From: Fermentibacter sp964564435
GTDB taxonomy: Bacteria; Fermentibacterota; Fermentibacteria; Fermentibacterales; Fermentibacteraceae
Assembly: GCA_964564435.1 (NCBI GenBank)
Contig: CAZMAT010000005.1
Location: 62,001 to 126,000, forward strand
Length of the DNA stretch: 64,000 nucleotides
Direction of reading: 5' to 3'
A program made the translations under genes and the position numbers. This document shows positions 24,699 through 34,681 of the stretch, in pieces (within the stretch, counting starts at the first letter, position 1; each line of letters starts with the position of its first letter). The notes under the pieces were generated by a model. It did not search any database, had not been told where the DNA came from, and was given only the letters and a program-made list of their open reading frames with translations.

Positions 24699-25584
24699 CG
24701 GAACCTCCGAGCAGCGCCTCCACGAAATCCTCGGGGGAGAACACTTCGAGATCGTCCGGCGATTCTCCGGTGCCGGCATACTCCACCGGGATCCCGAGCC
24801 CGGCTGCGACAGCCACGACGGCGCCACCCCTGGCAGTCCCGTCGAGCTTCGTCAGCACCAGGCCGGTGAGGGGCAGGGCCCCTGCGAACTGCCTGGCCTG
24901 CGGGAGCGCGCTCTGCCCGATCGAAGCGTCGATCACCAGGAGCGTAGAATGGGGTGCCCCGGGCAGCGCCTTGGAGCATACCCTGTGAACCTTTCCCAGT
25001 TCGGCCATCAGGTCGGTGCGCGTGGTCAGCCTGCCGGCGGTGTCGATCAGGATGTCGTCAAACCCTCCCGCGGCCGCTTCACGGATCGAATCATAGGCCA
25101 CCGAACCCGGGTCCGTGCCCGGGGGGCGTACGACGACCGGGATGCCGAGCCTCCCGCTCCACTCCGAAAGCTGCTCCGAGGCGGCAGCCCTGAAGGTGTC
25201 GGCGCAAGCCAGGAGGACCTTGCGGCCGCGGCCCGAGAGGAGCTTCGCCATTCGTGCGATGGTGGTGGTCTTCCCGGACCCGTTGGTCCCCACGAAGAGG
25301 ACGACCCGGGGGCCTTCCGCCGGCTCCTCCGCCTCAGGCACCGCCGGGAAGAACCCGGCCAGGGCCGACCCCAGCCTGGCCCTCCACTCCGGATCCCCAT
25401 TCCATCCCTCTCTCCGGGCGCGTTCCACGAGCCCTTCGGTGATCTCCGGGCCCAGATCCCCGGCGAGGAGGACCTCCTCGAACCTTTCGGCGCCCTCCTC
25501 GTCGGCCCTGTTCCTGCCGAAGAGGCCGGACAGCGCGCCGCCCAGCGTGAACCCGCGCCTCCGGAGCGATCCCGGGAGTCTCAT
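24691..25584 (-). CDS. ftsY: Signal recognition particle receptor FtsY
   Basis: The 297-residue protein has the NG domain of FtsY: G1 GTNGSGKTTTIARMA, the DTFRAAASEQL insertion-box region, DTAGRL and TKLDGTARGG. It receives ribosome-SRP complexes at the membrane and hydrolyses GTP with Ffh. The acidic N-terminal A domain of the E. coli protein is missing, as in many bacteria. ATG 25584 overlaps the smc stop as ATGA, so it is coupled to smc. Confidence 0.95.
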   Translation of the reverse strand: MRLPGSLRRRGFTLGGALSGLFGRNRADEEGAERFEEVLLAGDLGPEITEGLVERARREGWNGDPEWRARLGSALAGFFPAVPEAEEPAEGPRVVLFVGTNGSGKTTTIARMAKLLSGRGRKVLLACADTFRAAASEQLSEWSGRLGIPVVVRPPGTDPGSVAYDSIREAAAGGFDDILIDTAGRLTTRTDLMAELGKVHRVCSKALPGAPHSTLLVIDASIGQSALPQARQFAGALPLTGLVLTKLDGTARGGAVVAVAAGLGIPVEYAGTGESPDDLEVFSPEDFVEALLGGSDG

Positions 25585-28500
25585 GGCCTGTGCGCCTCTT
25601 CCAGGCTCACGGATGCCAGGGCGGAGACCCCGTTCCCGGCCATCGTCACTCCGTAGAGCCTCTCGGCAGCCTCCATGGTCCTCCTGTTGTGGGTGACGAC
25701 TATGAACTGGGTCCCGGCCGAGAAGCTGCCCAGGAGATCGATGAACCGGTCGACATTGGCGTCGTCCAGGGGCGCGTCGAGCTCGTCGAGCACGCAGAAG
25801 GGCGCCGGTCTGACGAGATACAGCGCAAACAGGAGGGCTACGGCAGTCATCGCCTTCTCCCCGCCCGAGAGGGCCGAGATGCTCTCCAGCGTCTTGCCCC
25901 TGGGCCTCGCCATGACCGAGACCCCGCCTTCGAGGGGATCCTCGCCGGGTATCGCCTCGAGCCGGGCCTCCCCACCCTCGAAGAACCTCTGGAAGATCTC
26001 CGAGAAGTGTTCCTGGACGGCCCTGAAGGTCTCTCCGAACCTCTCGGCGGCAGTCCTGTTGATCTCGCCGATAGCCTCTGAGATGGAGGCCCGAGCCTCG
26101 AGCAGGTCGGCCTTCTGTGTCTCCAGGAATTCGAGCCGCCTGGCCGCCTCGTCGTGCTCGGCCTTCGCGAGCATGTTGACGGGGCCGAGCCTGTCCCTCT
26201 CGGCGGAGACCCTGCCTATCTCTGCGGCCAGGTCGTCGTCGGCGAGCCTGCGGAGCTTCGGGTCGGGGGAACCGGCGTCGCCGGCCCTCTCCTCCAGGGG
26301 GCGGAGCTTCTCCTCGAGGGCGGCGGTCTCCGTCGCGCATTCCAGGAGCGCAGCCCGGGCCGACTCGAGGTCGCCACGCGCGGCATCGGCCTCCCTCTGC
26401 ACCGCGATGGCGCGCTCGGCCGCCGCCGATCTCCGGGAAACCGCCTCCAACCGCCCGGCGGAAGCCTCCTCCAGCTCCGCTCTCAACTCGACCGATCCTG
26501 TGCGGGTCTCGTCTGCCGTCCTGGCATGGAGCTCCGCCGCCCCGGCCGACTCGGCGGCCCTCGAGGACAGCACGGCCGCTTCCGAGCGCTGCCGGGAGGC
26601 GAGGTCCCTGTCCCTCTCCATCCCCTCCCGCGCCGATGCGATCCCGGAAAGGACGATCTCATGTCCGTGCACCGCCCTGTCCCTCTCGGCGCTGGCCGCG
26701 ACCAGGTCCCTGGAGCATTCCATCAGCCTGTCCTGGGCCTGCTGCGCAGCGGCGGCGGCCTGACGGTCGGCCTCCTCCAGGGTGGCCAGACCGGCCCCGT
26801 CCGCATCCGGTTCGGGCCCGGAAGGCCTCGGAGTCGCAGCCAGGGCGGCATCGATCCCGGCGAGCCTCGCGGAGATCTGGGCCTCCCGCTCCCGCAGTGC
26901 GCGGGCTTCGGCCGCGGTCGAGGAAGCCCTCTTCTGGAGGTCGAGCACGGACGCCGTCGACCTGGCGCGGTTCTCCACCATCGCCGACCTCGCGGCCTCG
27001 AGTTCGACCCTCTTCGCGGACGATTCCGAGATCTCCCCCCTCGCCGAGGCGATCCTGCCCTCCAGGGTCCTGAGCATGGCCTTGCGTTCGAGGGGGCCCC
27101 TGTCGGCGGCACCCGTTCCCAGCCTCACCAGGCCGTCGGGCCTGAAGATGTCGCCTCCGGGTGTGACGATCACGAGACCGGTGCCGGATGAGGCGGCGGC
27201 CATCGCGGTCTGCCTGTCGGGAGCCATCGCGGCCCTCGAGAAGATGCTCCAGGCTTCCGCGGGGCCGTCCGTGAGGAATTCCGACAGCCGCCTCGTGCCG
27301 GAAGGCACGGTTTCGGCGGAGATGCCGGCATCTACGGCGTATCTGCCGTCTTCCGCGTCCGCCGGAACACCGTGCCCGGCGGGACGGGCCGAATAATAGG
27401 AGTCCAGGCAGGCGCCGGCCGCGGCCTCGCAGCCCTCCCGCACCGTGACGAGCGAAGCGATGGTGCCGGAGGACTCGCGCGAGATCTCCTCCACGAGGAC
27501 CCGCGCCTGCTCCCCGTACTCGGCGGCCCTGCCTTCGAGTGCGGCGATGGACGATCTGCACTCCTCGAGGGCACGGGCTGCATCCTCCAGGGCCCCGTCC
27601 GCGGCGGACACCGCTGCGGAGGCCTGTTCCAGCGAGGCTTCCAGGGAGGCTGCATCCGAGTCGAGGGCCGTGATCCTCCCCCTCAGCGCATCCAGCTCCT
27701 CCCCGGCCGACGACCGCTCTCCCTCGAGCCTTGCCAGATCCTCGGCGGCCTTCTCCCTTTCCCTCGCTTCCTTCTCGACAGCCCTCCTCCGCTCCTCCAG
27801 CGCATTCCTGGCGGCACGCGAGAGGCGGCCCGATTCGTCGCAGGCCTCCCGCGCGGCGGCTAGCCTGGAAGCGGTTGCCTCGGCAGCCGCACCGGCCTCC
27901 CCTGCGAGCCTGAGCGCGTCCTCCGCGCTCGCAGCTAGCGCCTCGAGCCTCTCTGCAGCCAGGGCCGACCTGGCGTCCAGTTCGGCCGACCTCTCCTCCA
28001 GATCGATAGCCCTCGCTCGGAGTTCATCCGCGAGCGCCCCTGCCGCGCGAGCCCTCTCGGATTCAACGAGTATCAGCGCTTCTGCTTCCGACATGCGCTT
28101 CTCGAGGGCCGAGACGGCGATCTGCCTGCGGTCGAGATCCGCCTGGGCGAGCTCGAGCGAGTTCCTGGCCTCCGAGAGCCGGGCAGCATGGGCCATCGAG
28201 GACGCAGCGAGGTCCTGTTCGCGCTTCCTGAGGTCCGAGAGCCTCGACTTCGCAGCCGCGAGATCGGACCGCACGGCCTCGGCCACGCGCCCTGCAGCCT
28301 CCGCCTCGAGGGCGTGCAGCCCCTTCATGGTCTTCTCGTACCTCGCGAGGACGGCGGCCTGCCTCCTGAGCTGCTCGACGTTCCTCGTGACTTCGGAGAT
28401 GATGTCCTCGAGGCGCTCCAGGTCTCCCGACGCCGCATCTAGCTTGAGCTGGGCCCTGTGCCTCTGCACCTTGTACCTGGTGATCCCGGCGGCCTCGTCG

Positions 28501-28982
28501 AAAAGGAACCGCCTCTCCTCCGTCCTGCTGGAGAGGATGGCCTTGACCATCTCGGACTCCAGGATCCAGTACCCGCTGCTGCCCAGCCCGCAGTCGGCCA
28601 GAAGGTCGGTGACGTCCATCAGCCTGCACTTCGAGCCGTTGAGCAGGTATTCACTCTCGCCCGACCTGAAGAGCCTCCTGGTGATCGAGATCTCCTCGAA
28701 CTCGAGCGGGATCGTCAGGTCCGAGTTGTCCAGCGTGATGAGCACCTCGGCCATGCCCATGGGTCTCCGGGCCGCGCTGCCGGCGAAGATCACGTCCTCC
28801 ATGCGCTCGGCCCTCAGGGTCCTGGGGCTCTGGTTGCCGAGCACCCACCTGAGGGCGTCGGCTATGTTGCTCTTGCCGCATCCGTTGGGACCCACCACTC
28901 CGGTGATCCCCCCGTGGAAACGGAGTTCGACAGGGTCGGCGAAGGACTTGAACCCGCTGATCCTCAGCGATTTCAGCTTCAT
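25581..28982 (-). CDS. smc: Chromosome segregation protein SMC
   Basis: At 1133 residues this is a full SMC: Walker A GPNGCGKSNIADALRWVLG, two long coiled coils rich in Ala, Arg and Glu, a hinge domain around residues 500-640, the ABC signature LSGGEKAMTAVAL and Walker B FCVLDELDAPLDDAN. It compacts and separates chromosomes as a homodimer with ScpA/ScpB, which are not in this window. ATG 28982 overlaps the upstream phosphatidyltransferase stop by 4 bases; the frame further upstream is shadow. Confidence 0.97.
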   Translation of the reverse strand: MKLKSLRISGFKSFADPVELRFHGGITGVVGPNGCGKSNIADALRWVLGNQSPRTLRAERMEDVIFAGSAARRPMGMAEVLITLDNSDLTIPLEFEEISITRRLFRSGESEYLLNGSKCRLMDVTDLLADCGLGSSGYWILESEMVKAILSSRTEERRFLFDEAAGITRYKVQRHRAQLKLDAASGDLERLEDIISEVTRNVEQLRRQAAVLARYEKTMKGLHALEAEAAGRVAEAVRSDLAAAKSRLSDLRKREQDLAASSMAHAARLSEARNSLELAQADLDRRQIAVSALEKRMSEAEALILVESERARAAGALADELRARAIDLEERSAELDARSALAAERLEALAASAEDALRLAGEAGAAAEATASRLAAAREACDESGRLSRAARNALEERRRAVEKEAREREKAAEDLARLEGERSSAGEELDALRGRITALDSDAASLEASLEQASAAVSAADGALEDAARALEECRSSIAALEGRAAEYGEQARVLVEEISRESSGTIASLVTVREGCEAAAGACLDSYYSARPAGHGVPADAEDGRYAVDAGISAETVPSGTRRLSEFLTDGPAEAWSIFSRAAMAPDRQTAMAAASSGTGLVIVTPGGDIFRPDGLVRLGTGAADRGPLERKAMLRTLEGRIASARGEISESSAKRVELEAARSAMVENRARSTASVLDLQKRASSTAAEARALREREAQISARLAGIDAALAATPRPSGPEPDADGAGLATLEEADRQAAAAAQQAQDRLMECSRDLVAASAERDRAVHGHEIVLSGIASAREGMERDRDLASRQRSEAAVLSSRAAESAGAAELHARTADETRTGSVELRAELEEASAGRLEAVSRRSAAAERAIAVQREADAARGDLESARAALLECATETAALEEKLRPLEERAGDAGSPDPKLRRLADDDLAAEIGRVSAERDRLGPVNMLAKAEHDEAARRLEFLETQKADLLEARASISEAIGEINRTAAERFGETFRAVQEHFSEIFQRFFEGGEARLEAIPGEDPLEGGVSVMARPRGKTLESISALSGGEKAMTAVALLFALYLVRPAPFCVLDELDAPLDDANVDRFIDLLGSFSAGTQFIVVTHNRRTMEAAERLYGVTMAGNGVSALASVSLEEAHRP

Positions 28983-29509
28983 GAGCCCGCCGCCCTGAAG
29001 GCATAGGAGAGCGCGGCCGCGGAGAGCGCCGCCAGGGCCGCGAGCCCGAGGGTGTCGAGGCCCATCAGGACCTCCGTGCCCGACGGAGCCAGGGCCTGGC
29101 GGACCATGTATGCGGAGAGGACCACCGTCCCGGCCTTGCCCCAGACGTTCGAGGCCGGCACCGTGGAAGACCTGCCGCGGAGGAGCACGCCTCCCAGCGC
29201 GATGAGGAGATCCCGAACCACGACGAATGCGAGGAACCAGACCGGAACCCTCCCGGAGGCCGCGAGGGCCGTGCCGAACGCCGCGAAACCGATCTTGTCG
29301 GAGGCGGGATCGAGGATCCTGCCCCATTCCGATTCCGCCCCCGATCTCCTGGCCAGGAAACCGTCCAGCCAGTCGGTCAGGATGGCCGTCGACGCCAGGA
29401 TCGCCATGGCGGCGGGCCTGTCCAGCCAGAGCATGAGGGATGCGGCGATGGAGAGCGGGATCCGCGACAGGCTGACCAGGTTCGGAAGGGTCAGGAAGGG
29501 ACCGCTCAA
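28979..29509 (-). CDS. pgsA: CDP-alcohol phosphatidyltransferase (PgsA-like)
   Basis: The start is most likely TTG 29509, overlapping the recN stop as TTGA, with GGGAGG 9 bases upstream; there is no usable ATG. The 176-residue membrane protein begins with LTLPNLVSLSRIPLS and contains the complete CDP-alcohol transferase motif DWLDGFLARRSGAESEWG followed by RILDPASDK. It probably joins CDP-diacylglycerol with glycerol 3-phosphate to start phosphatidylglycerol synthesis. The exact alcohol acceptor cannot be read from sequence, so the symbol is tentative. Confidence 0.85.
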   Translation of the reverse strand: MSGPFLTLPNLVSLSRIPLSIAASLMLWLDRPAAMAILASTAILTDWLDGFLARRSGAESEWGRILDPASDKIGFAAFGTALAASGRVPVWFLAFVVVRDLLIALGGVLLRGRSSTVPASNVWGKAGTVVLSAYMVRQALAPSGTEVLMGLDTLGLAALAALSAAALSYAFRAAGS

Positions 29510-31125
29510 GACCCGGTTCCTCCCAGGAGGGCCTTCGCATGAGCGAGCGCGGCCTCGCCGCCCCCCAGCATCCTCGCGACCTCGACGGCCCGGTCGCCGC
29601 CCTCGAGGACCGAGACGCGGGTGCTGGCCAGGCCGCCGGAGACGTCCTTGACCACCGAGATGTGCCTTCCGGCCCTGGCCGCGATCTGGGCGAGGTGCGT
29701 GATCACCACGAACTGGCGACCGCAGGCAGCCCTTGCCAGCGAATCCGCGAGGAGGTGCGCCACCGTGCCCCCGACTCCGCTGTCTATCTCGTCGAAAACC
29801 GTGGTCGCCCCGCCCGGACCGCCCTGCGCGAGCTTCACGGCAAGGCTGAGCCGCGAGAGCTCGCCGCCGCTCGGCACCGACTGGAGAGGGCCGGCAGGCA
29901 TGCCGGGGTTGGCGCTGAACCTGAACTCGGGAGACTCGAAGCCGTCGGGTCCGCACGGCTTCCCGCCCGGTTCGAGCGCTCTCCCTGATGGAGGATCGCG
30001 CAGATCGATCCTGAAGGACGCGCCCTCCATGCCCAGCCTTTCGAGCTCCGACTCCACCGATTTCTCGAATCCCGGGCGGGCCGCCCCGCGGGAGGCGCTC
30101 AGCGCGGATGCTGCCGCCGACAGGGCCGAGAGAGCGCCCGGCCTCTCTGCTCCGAGCGCCGAGAGCTCCTCCGAGAGCCGCGCCATTGCATCCAGTTCGT
30201 CCGACACCTCGCCGACCCTCGAGATGAGGCGGTCTATGTCGCCGCCGTACCTGCCGAGCAGCTTCCCGTACTCGTCCAGGCGGGCGTCGAGCCTGGCGGC
30301 GTCCCAGCCGTCGTCTCCGGCCCCGAGCCTGGAGTCGCATATCCTCGATGCCTCCTCGATCGCGATCCCGGCCTCCAGCAGGAGGGCCGTGAGATCCTCG
30401 AGCCCGGGCGAGCCTTCGAGCTTCGCCCTGATCTCCCTGAGAGACCTCGCGAACCCTCCCTCGCCGGGCGAGAGGAGCTCGGCCAGGGCGGACAAGGATT
30501 CGCGCAGCCTGGAATCCTTCTCCATCTCGCGTCTCCTGCCCGAGAGGCCCAGGTATTCGTCCTTCGAGGGGGCGAGCCCGGAGAGCAGGGAGGCCTCGTG
30601 CTCGAGCAGCTCGCGCCTCGAGGCTGACAGCCCCAGTGATTCGGAGATTTCCCGCATGCGCGAGTCGATGCGGCCGATCCTCCCGTGGAGGGCGCGGACC
30701 TCCGACGCGGCGTCGAGGCATCCGGCGGCGGCATCGAGGAAGGCCTGCTGGATCCGCCGCGAGAGCAGCGCGGGCGTGGATCGCTGGGTGTGCAGGTCGA
30801 CGAGGTCGGCCATCCGCGCACGCACCGTCTCGAGATCGGTCGGCTCGTCGTCCAGGAGTATCCTGCTCCTGCCGGAGGCGAATACCTCGCGCCTTACTAT
30901 GACATCGGCGCTTCCGTCGGTGAAGAGGGCCTCCACGTTGGCGAGCCTCTCCCCCGGGCGCACGATGGAGTGGTCGGCCCGTTCGCCGAGGGCCAGCAGC
31001 AGGCCGTCCACGAGGATGGACTTGCCGGCCCCGGTTTCGCCCGTGAGCACGTTCAGCCCTTCGGACAGCTCGAGCGTCGTGTCGCTTATCGTGGCGATGT
31101 TCCGCAACCTAAGGCTGCAGAGCAT
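29506..31125 (-). CDS. recN: DNA repair protein RecN
   Basis: The 539-residue SMC-like ATPase starts with LRNIATISDTTLELSEGLN and Walker A GETGAGKSILVDG, has a coiled-coil middle, and ends with the signature SVPSGGELSRLSLAVK, Walker B TTVFDEIDSGVGG and FVVITHLAQIAA. It acts early in double-strand break repair. It sits 1 base from nadK, a frequent recN neighbour, and its end overlaps the PgsA-like start. Confidence 0.96.
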   Translation of the reverse strand: MLCSLRLRNIATISDTTLELSEGLNVLTGETGAGKSILVDGLLLALGERADHSIVRPGERLANVEALFTDGSADVIVRREVFASGRSRILLDDEPTDLETVRARMADLVDLHTQRSTPALLSRRIQQAFLDAAAGCLDAASEVRALHGRIGRIDSRMREISESLGLSASRRELLEHEASLLSGLAPSKDEYLGLSGRRREMEKDSRLRESLSALAELLSPGEGGFARSLREIRAKLEGSPGLEDLTALLLEAGIAIEEASRICDSRLGAGDDGWDAARLDARLDEYGKLLGRYGGDIDRLISRVGEVSDELDAMARLSEELSALGAERPGALSALSAAASALSASRGAARPGFEKSVESELERLGMEGASFRIDLRDPPSGRALEPGGKPCGPDGFESPEFRFSANPGMPAGPLQSVPSGGELSRLSLAVKLAQGGPGGATTVFDEIDSGVGGTVAHLLADSLARAACGRQFVVITHLAQIAARAGRHISVVKDVSGGLASTRVSVLEGGDRAVEVARMLGGGEAALAHAKALLGGTGS

Positions 31126-31953
31126 CTAGCCCCTCACCCCCCAGCCGAACTTCCTGCCGAGCCGTTCGTAGAAGCCGTTGGCGGGTGCGAACCTGACGAC
31201 GGGGCAGTGCCCCTCGGACAGCTCGATCCCCACGGTCCCGCCCTGTTCGAGGGTGCAGACCGGCCTTCCGTCCACGCTCACCACGGGCCCGTCACCCCTC
31301 ACCCATCCCGCCTCGACGGTGAGGACCGACGATGGCGGCAGGACCATGGGTCGGATGGAGAGCTGATGTGCGCATATCGGCACGAGCAGGACCGCGGGCA
31401 GGCCGGGGTCGATGATCGGGCCTCCTGCGGAGAGCGCGTAGGCTGTCGAGCCGGCGGGAGTCGAGACCACAAGGCCGTCGCCCGCCATGCGGGCTATGGG
31501 CCCGTCGCCCGACTGGACCAGGAGGTGCAGCATGCCGCCGGACAGGGACCTGTTGAAGCAGATGTCGTTTACCGCCCTGACACCCCGGCCGTCCGGCAGC
31601 CTTCCGACGAGCACGGGCAGGCGGTCGATCGTGAAATCGCCTTCGGCCAGTCTGCGGACAGCCGTCTCCATCTCGTCCGGTTCGGCCGAGGCGAGGTAGC
31701 CGAGGTGGCCGATGTTGATGCCGAATGAGGGGATGCCGAGCTCCATGAAGAGATCGAGCCCCCTGAGGATGGTGCCGTCGCCTCCGAGCATCACTCCGAC
31801 TGCGTCTCCGGGCCCGGTATTCGGCATCTCGCCTCCCGGCGCACGGGCGATTGCGATGCCGGCGGCCCGGGCGGCCTGCGAGAGCCTCTCGACAGCCTCC
31901 TGGGGGGCGGGCGTGCTGGATTCGGTGTAGAGGAGGATCACGCGGGGTCTCAT
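31126..31953 (-). CDS. nadK: NAD kinase
   Basis: The 275-residue protein has the NAD kinase motifs GGDGTILRG, FGINIGHLGYLA, the NDxC variant of the NE motif (AVNDICFNRS) and STPAGSTAYALSAGGPII. It phosphorylates NAD to NADP. Its ATG overlaps the dxs stop by 4 bases and recN follows directly, so it is inside the long housekeeping run. Confidence 0.96.
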   Translation of the reverse strand: MRPRVILLYTESSTPAPQEAVERLSQAARAAGIAIARAPGGEMPNTGPGDAVGVMLGGDGTILRGLDLFMELGIPSFGINIGHLGYLASAEPDEMETAVRRLAEGDFTIDRLPVLVGRLPDGRGVRAVNDICFNRSLSGGMLHLLVQSGDGPIARMAGDGLVVSTPAGSTAYALSAGGPIIDPGLPAVLLVPICAHQLSIRPMVLPPSSVLTVEAGWVRGDGPVVSVDGRPVCTLEQGGTVGIELSEGHCPVVRFAPANGFYERLGRKFGWGVRG

Positions 31954-33791
31954 CCCATCGCCCTTCTGGCCGCATCCGCGATCCCGGCCCGGTCGAGGCC
32001 CGATGCGGCGAGGAGACTTTCCCTCGTGGCATGGGGCTGGAAGGCGTCGGGTATCCCGAGGACGGAGACACGGATCCCCGAGGTCGAGAGACGGGAGGCG
32101 ACGTGCTCGCCGAAGCCGCCGGAGGAGGCCCCGTCCTCGACGGTCAGGACACGTCCGGTTCCGGCGGCCAGGGCCTCGATCTCGCCATAGGGGGCCGGCT
32201 TGATCCAGATCGGATCGTAAACGGCCACGCTCGTTCCCTCCGCCGCGAGGTCCTCCGCAGCTCCGAGGGCAGGCCCGGCGGTGGTCCCGCAGGCGACGAC
32301 GAGCAGGTCGGTCCCCTCCCTCAGCAGCTCCCCCCTGCCGGGAGGCGCCTCGAGCGGAGGCGGGGGCAGGCCCTCGGGCCCGTTCCCCCTGGGATAGCGG
32401 ATGATCGTCGGGTATTCGGCGAAGGCCACAGCCTCCGAGAGGAGACGTACGAGCATCGCGCAGTCCCTTGGGCAGGCTATCCTGAGTGAAGGGACGGGAA
32501 GAGTCAGCGGGATGTCGAAGACCCCGTGGTGTGTGGGGCCGTCTTCACCGACGAGCCCGGCCCTGTCCAGCGCGAAGACCACCGGAGCCCTCTGGAGGGC
32601 GGCATCGTGGATGAGCTGGTCGAGCGCCCTCTGCATGAATGTGCTGTAGACCGCCACCACCGGCCTCAGGCCGCCGAAGGCCAGCCCGCAGGCGAAGGTC
32701 ACGGCGTGCTGCTCCGCTATGCCCACGTCGAAGAACCTCGACGGGAAACGCTCCGCGAATGCGGCAAGGCCCGTGCCGTCGCGCATCGCTGCCGTGACGG
32801 CCGTGATGCGGTCGTCCGACTCCGCGAGGCCCACGATCGCGTCGGAGAAGGCCTGTGTGAAGGTCGTGCCGGGGGTGCGCCCCTCTCCCCCCGAAATGCC
32901 ATGCCAGTGAGTGGAGTCGCATTCGGCAGGCTCGTAGCCCTTGCCCTTGCGGGTGACGACGTGCACGAGCACCGGCCCCCTGAGCCTCGAGGCCCGGTCG
33001 AGCACCGCGGTGAGCACGGCGAGGTCGTGGCCCGGGATGGGACCGATGTACCGCACCTCGAAGTCGTCGAAGATCGTCTTTCTGGAGACGAGTGTCTTCT
33101 TGAGGGCTGTGCCGGCGAGATGCCCGGCCCGGCGCATGCGATCCCCGATGTTGGGGAAGCGCCCGAGCAGGTTCCATATCTCGTCCCTGGCCCTGTTGTA
33201 TGCAGGATCGGTGATCAGCGCGGCCAGGTGCCTCGAGAGCGCACCTACGTTGGGCGATATCGACATCTCGTTGTCGTTCAGGACGAGGGTGAGATCCGTA
33301 GTCGACTGGCCGAGGTTGTTGAGGCCCTCGAGGGCCATCCCGCCCGACATCGCCCCGTCGCCCACCACCGCCACCACCCTGCCCTGTCCTCCGGTTATGT
33401 CGCGGGCCATGGCGAAGCCCAGCGCGGCGCTGATGGCGGTGGAGCTGTGACCCGTTCCGAACGCGTCGAACGGGCTCTCGTCCCTCCTGGGAAACCCGCT
33501 CAGGCCGCCTTCGGTCCTTATGGTCCCGAACCTGTCGGCCCTGCCGGTGAGCAGCTTGTAGGGATAGCTCTGGTGCCCCACGTCCCAGATGATCCTGTCG
33601 CGCGGCGGCTCGTACACCGACAGGAGCGCGATCGTCAGCTCGACCACCCCGAGGCTCGATGCGAGATGCCCGCCGTTCCTGCAGACGACCTCGATGATGC
33701 GCTGGCGCATCTCGCCTGCCAGCTCCGCCCTCTGGGAAAGATCCAGGGCGGCCACGTCGGCCGGGCAGTGGATCCTGTCCAGCAGCCCCAT
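31950..33791 (-). CDS. dxs: 1-deoxy-D-xylulose-5-phosphate synthase
   Basis: A full-length (613 residues) thiamine-diphosphate enzyme: WDVGHQSYPYKLLTGR, GTGHSSTAISAALG, the ThDP motif VVGDGAMSGGMALEGLNN, and a transketolase-like C-terminal half with FFDVGIAEQHAVTFACGLA and LVGEDGPTHHGVFD. It condenses pyruvate and glyceraldehyde 3-phosphate, the first step of the MEP isoprenoid pathway. It shares one base with the prenyltransferase gene before it, a classic pathway pairing. Confidence 0.97.
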   Translation of the reverse strand: MGLLDRIHCPADVAALDLSQRAELAGEMRQRIIEVVCRNGGHLASSLGVVELTIALLSVYEPPRDRIIWDVGHQSYPYKLLTGRADRFGTIRTEGGLSGFPRRDESPFDAFGTGHSSTAISAALGFAMARDITGGQGRVVAVVGDGAMSGGMALEGLNNLGQSTTDLTLVLNDNEMSISPNVGALSRHLAALITDPAYNRARDEIWNLLGRFPNIGDRMRRAGHLAGTALKKTLVSRKTIFDDFEVRYIGPIPGHDLAVLTAVLDRASRLRGPVLVHVVTRKGKGYEPAECDSTHWHGISGGEGRTPGTTFTQAFSDAIVGLAESDDRITAVTAAMRDGTGLAAFAERFPSRFFDVGIAEQHAVTFACGLAFGGLRPVVAVYSTFMQRALDQLIHDAALQRAPVVFALDRAGLVGEDGPTHHGVFDIPLTLPVPSLRIACPRDCAMLVRLLSEAVAFAEYPTIIRYPRGNGPEGLPPPPLEAPPGRGELLREGTDLLVVACGTTAGPALGAAEDLAAEGTSVAVYDPIWIKPAPYGEIEALAAGTGRVLTVEDGASSGGFGEHVASRLSTSGIRVSVLGIPDAFQPHATRESLLAASGLDRAGIADAARRAMG

Positions 33792-34681
33792 CAGTTCCTC
33801 CTCGTGGGCAGGTATTCCGCGAGGAGCCTGACCCCGGACCAGTCGCCGGGAAGTGCGGAGAATCCTCTGTCGATCTCTTCCGCAAGCGCCCCAGCCAGCT
33901 CCGACGCCCCGGGGACGCCCAGGAGAGTGACGAGGTTGGCCTTGCCCCTGGCTTCGTCCTTCCCCACCGCCTTCCCCATCTCCTCCGGCGTGCCCCGCAC
34001 GTCCAGGAGGTCGTCGGTGAGCTGGAAGAGCAGTCCCAGCCTGTCACCCAGCCCGGACAGGCCTTCGGGGAGGACGGGCCTGGCCGATCCTGCCAGAGCG
34101 CCCAGTTCCAGGGACACCCGGATCATCGCAGCCGTCTTGCCGTCTATCATCCTCCGCGCCCATGCGGCGTCGGGGCGGGACGGCGGGTTCATGTCCATGT
34201 GCTGCCCGCCTACGAGGAACGACGGCCCCGCGGCGTGAGCCAGCCTCCGGATCATCAGACCCGTTGCGGCGGGGGGCAGGGAGCTCCGGAGCAGCATGGT
34301 GAAGGCCCCGGAGAGGAGGAAGTCGCCCGCTAGGATCGCCTGGGGGCTTCCGTGCATGACATGGAGAGTGGGCCTCCCCCGGCGCGTGGAGTCGTCGTCG
34401 AGCGCCGGCAGATCGTCGTGTACGAGGGAGTATGTGTGGACCATCTCGACCGCGGCGGCTGCATGCACCGCCCTCGACGGGCCGCCCCCGCACGCTTCGC
34501 AGGCCGACCTGACGAGGAAGGGCCTGACCCGCTTCCCGCCGCCCTGGAGGCAGTGCGAAGCCGCGGCGGGCAGGAGCGTGGCGGCGCCGTAGTCCTTCAG
34601 GAAACCGGCCAGCACCTCGTCGATCCAGACGGCGGATTCCGCCAGCGAGGACAGGAGGGGCGCGAAATCACGCCCTGGCAC
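33791..34681 (-). CDS. ispA: Short-chain polyprenyl diphosphate synthase (farnesyl/geranyl type)
   Basis: The 296-residue protein has the chain-length and catalytic motifs GGGKRVRPFLV, first aspartate-rich motif VHDDLPALDDDSTRRGRPT, and second aspartate-rich motif FQLTDDLLDV. The two extra residues inside the first motif (DDxxxxD) mark bacterial short-chain synthases. It would make C15-C20 prenyl diphosphates for carrier lipids and quinones. It starts at GTG 34681 within the last 14 bases of the previous gene. Confidence 0.93.
   Translation of the reverse strand: MPGRDFAPLLSSLAESAVWIDEVLAGFLKDYGAATLLPAAASHCLQGGGKRVRPFLVRSACEACGGGPSRAVHAAAAVEMVHTYSLVHDDLPALDDDSTRRGRPTLHVMHGSPQAILAGDFLLSGAFTMLLRSSLPPAATGLMIRRLAHAAGPSFLVGGQHMDMNPPSRPDAAWARRMIDGKTAAMIRVSLELGALAGSARPVLPEGLSGLGDRLGLLFQLTDDLLDVRGTPEEMGKAVGKDEARGKANLVTLLGVPGASELAGALAEEIDRGFSALPGDWSGVRLLAEYLPTRRN

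Noticed and set aside
25581..28982. Alanine/arginine/glutamate-rich repeats in smc as a repeat feature
   Set aside because: This is the ordinary composition of long coiled coils in a GC-rich genome, not tandem repetition.
28983..29540. N-terminal extension of SMC
   Set aside because: SMC proteins begin at MKLKSLRISGFKSF; the upstream part is a shadow of the phosphatidyltransferase gene.
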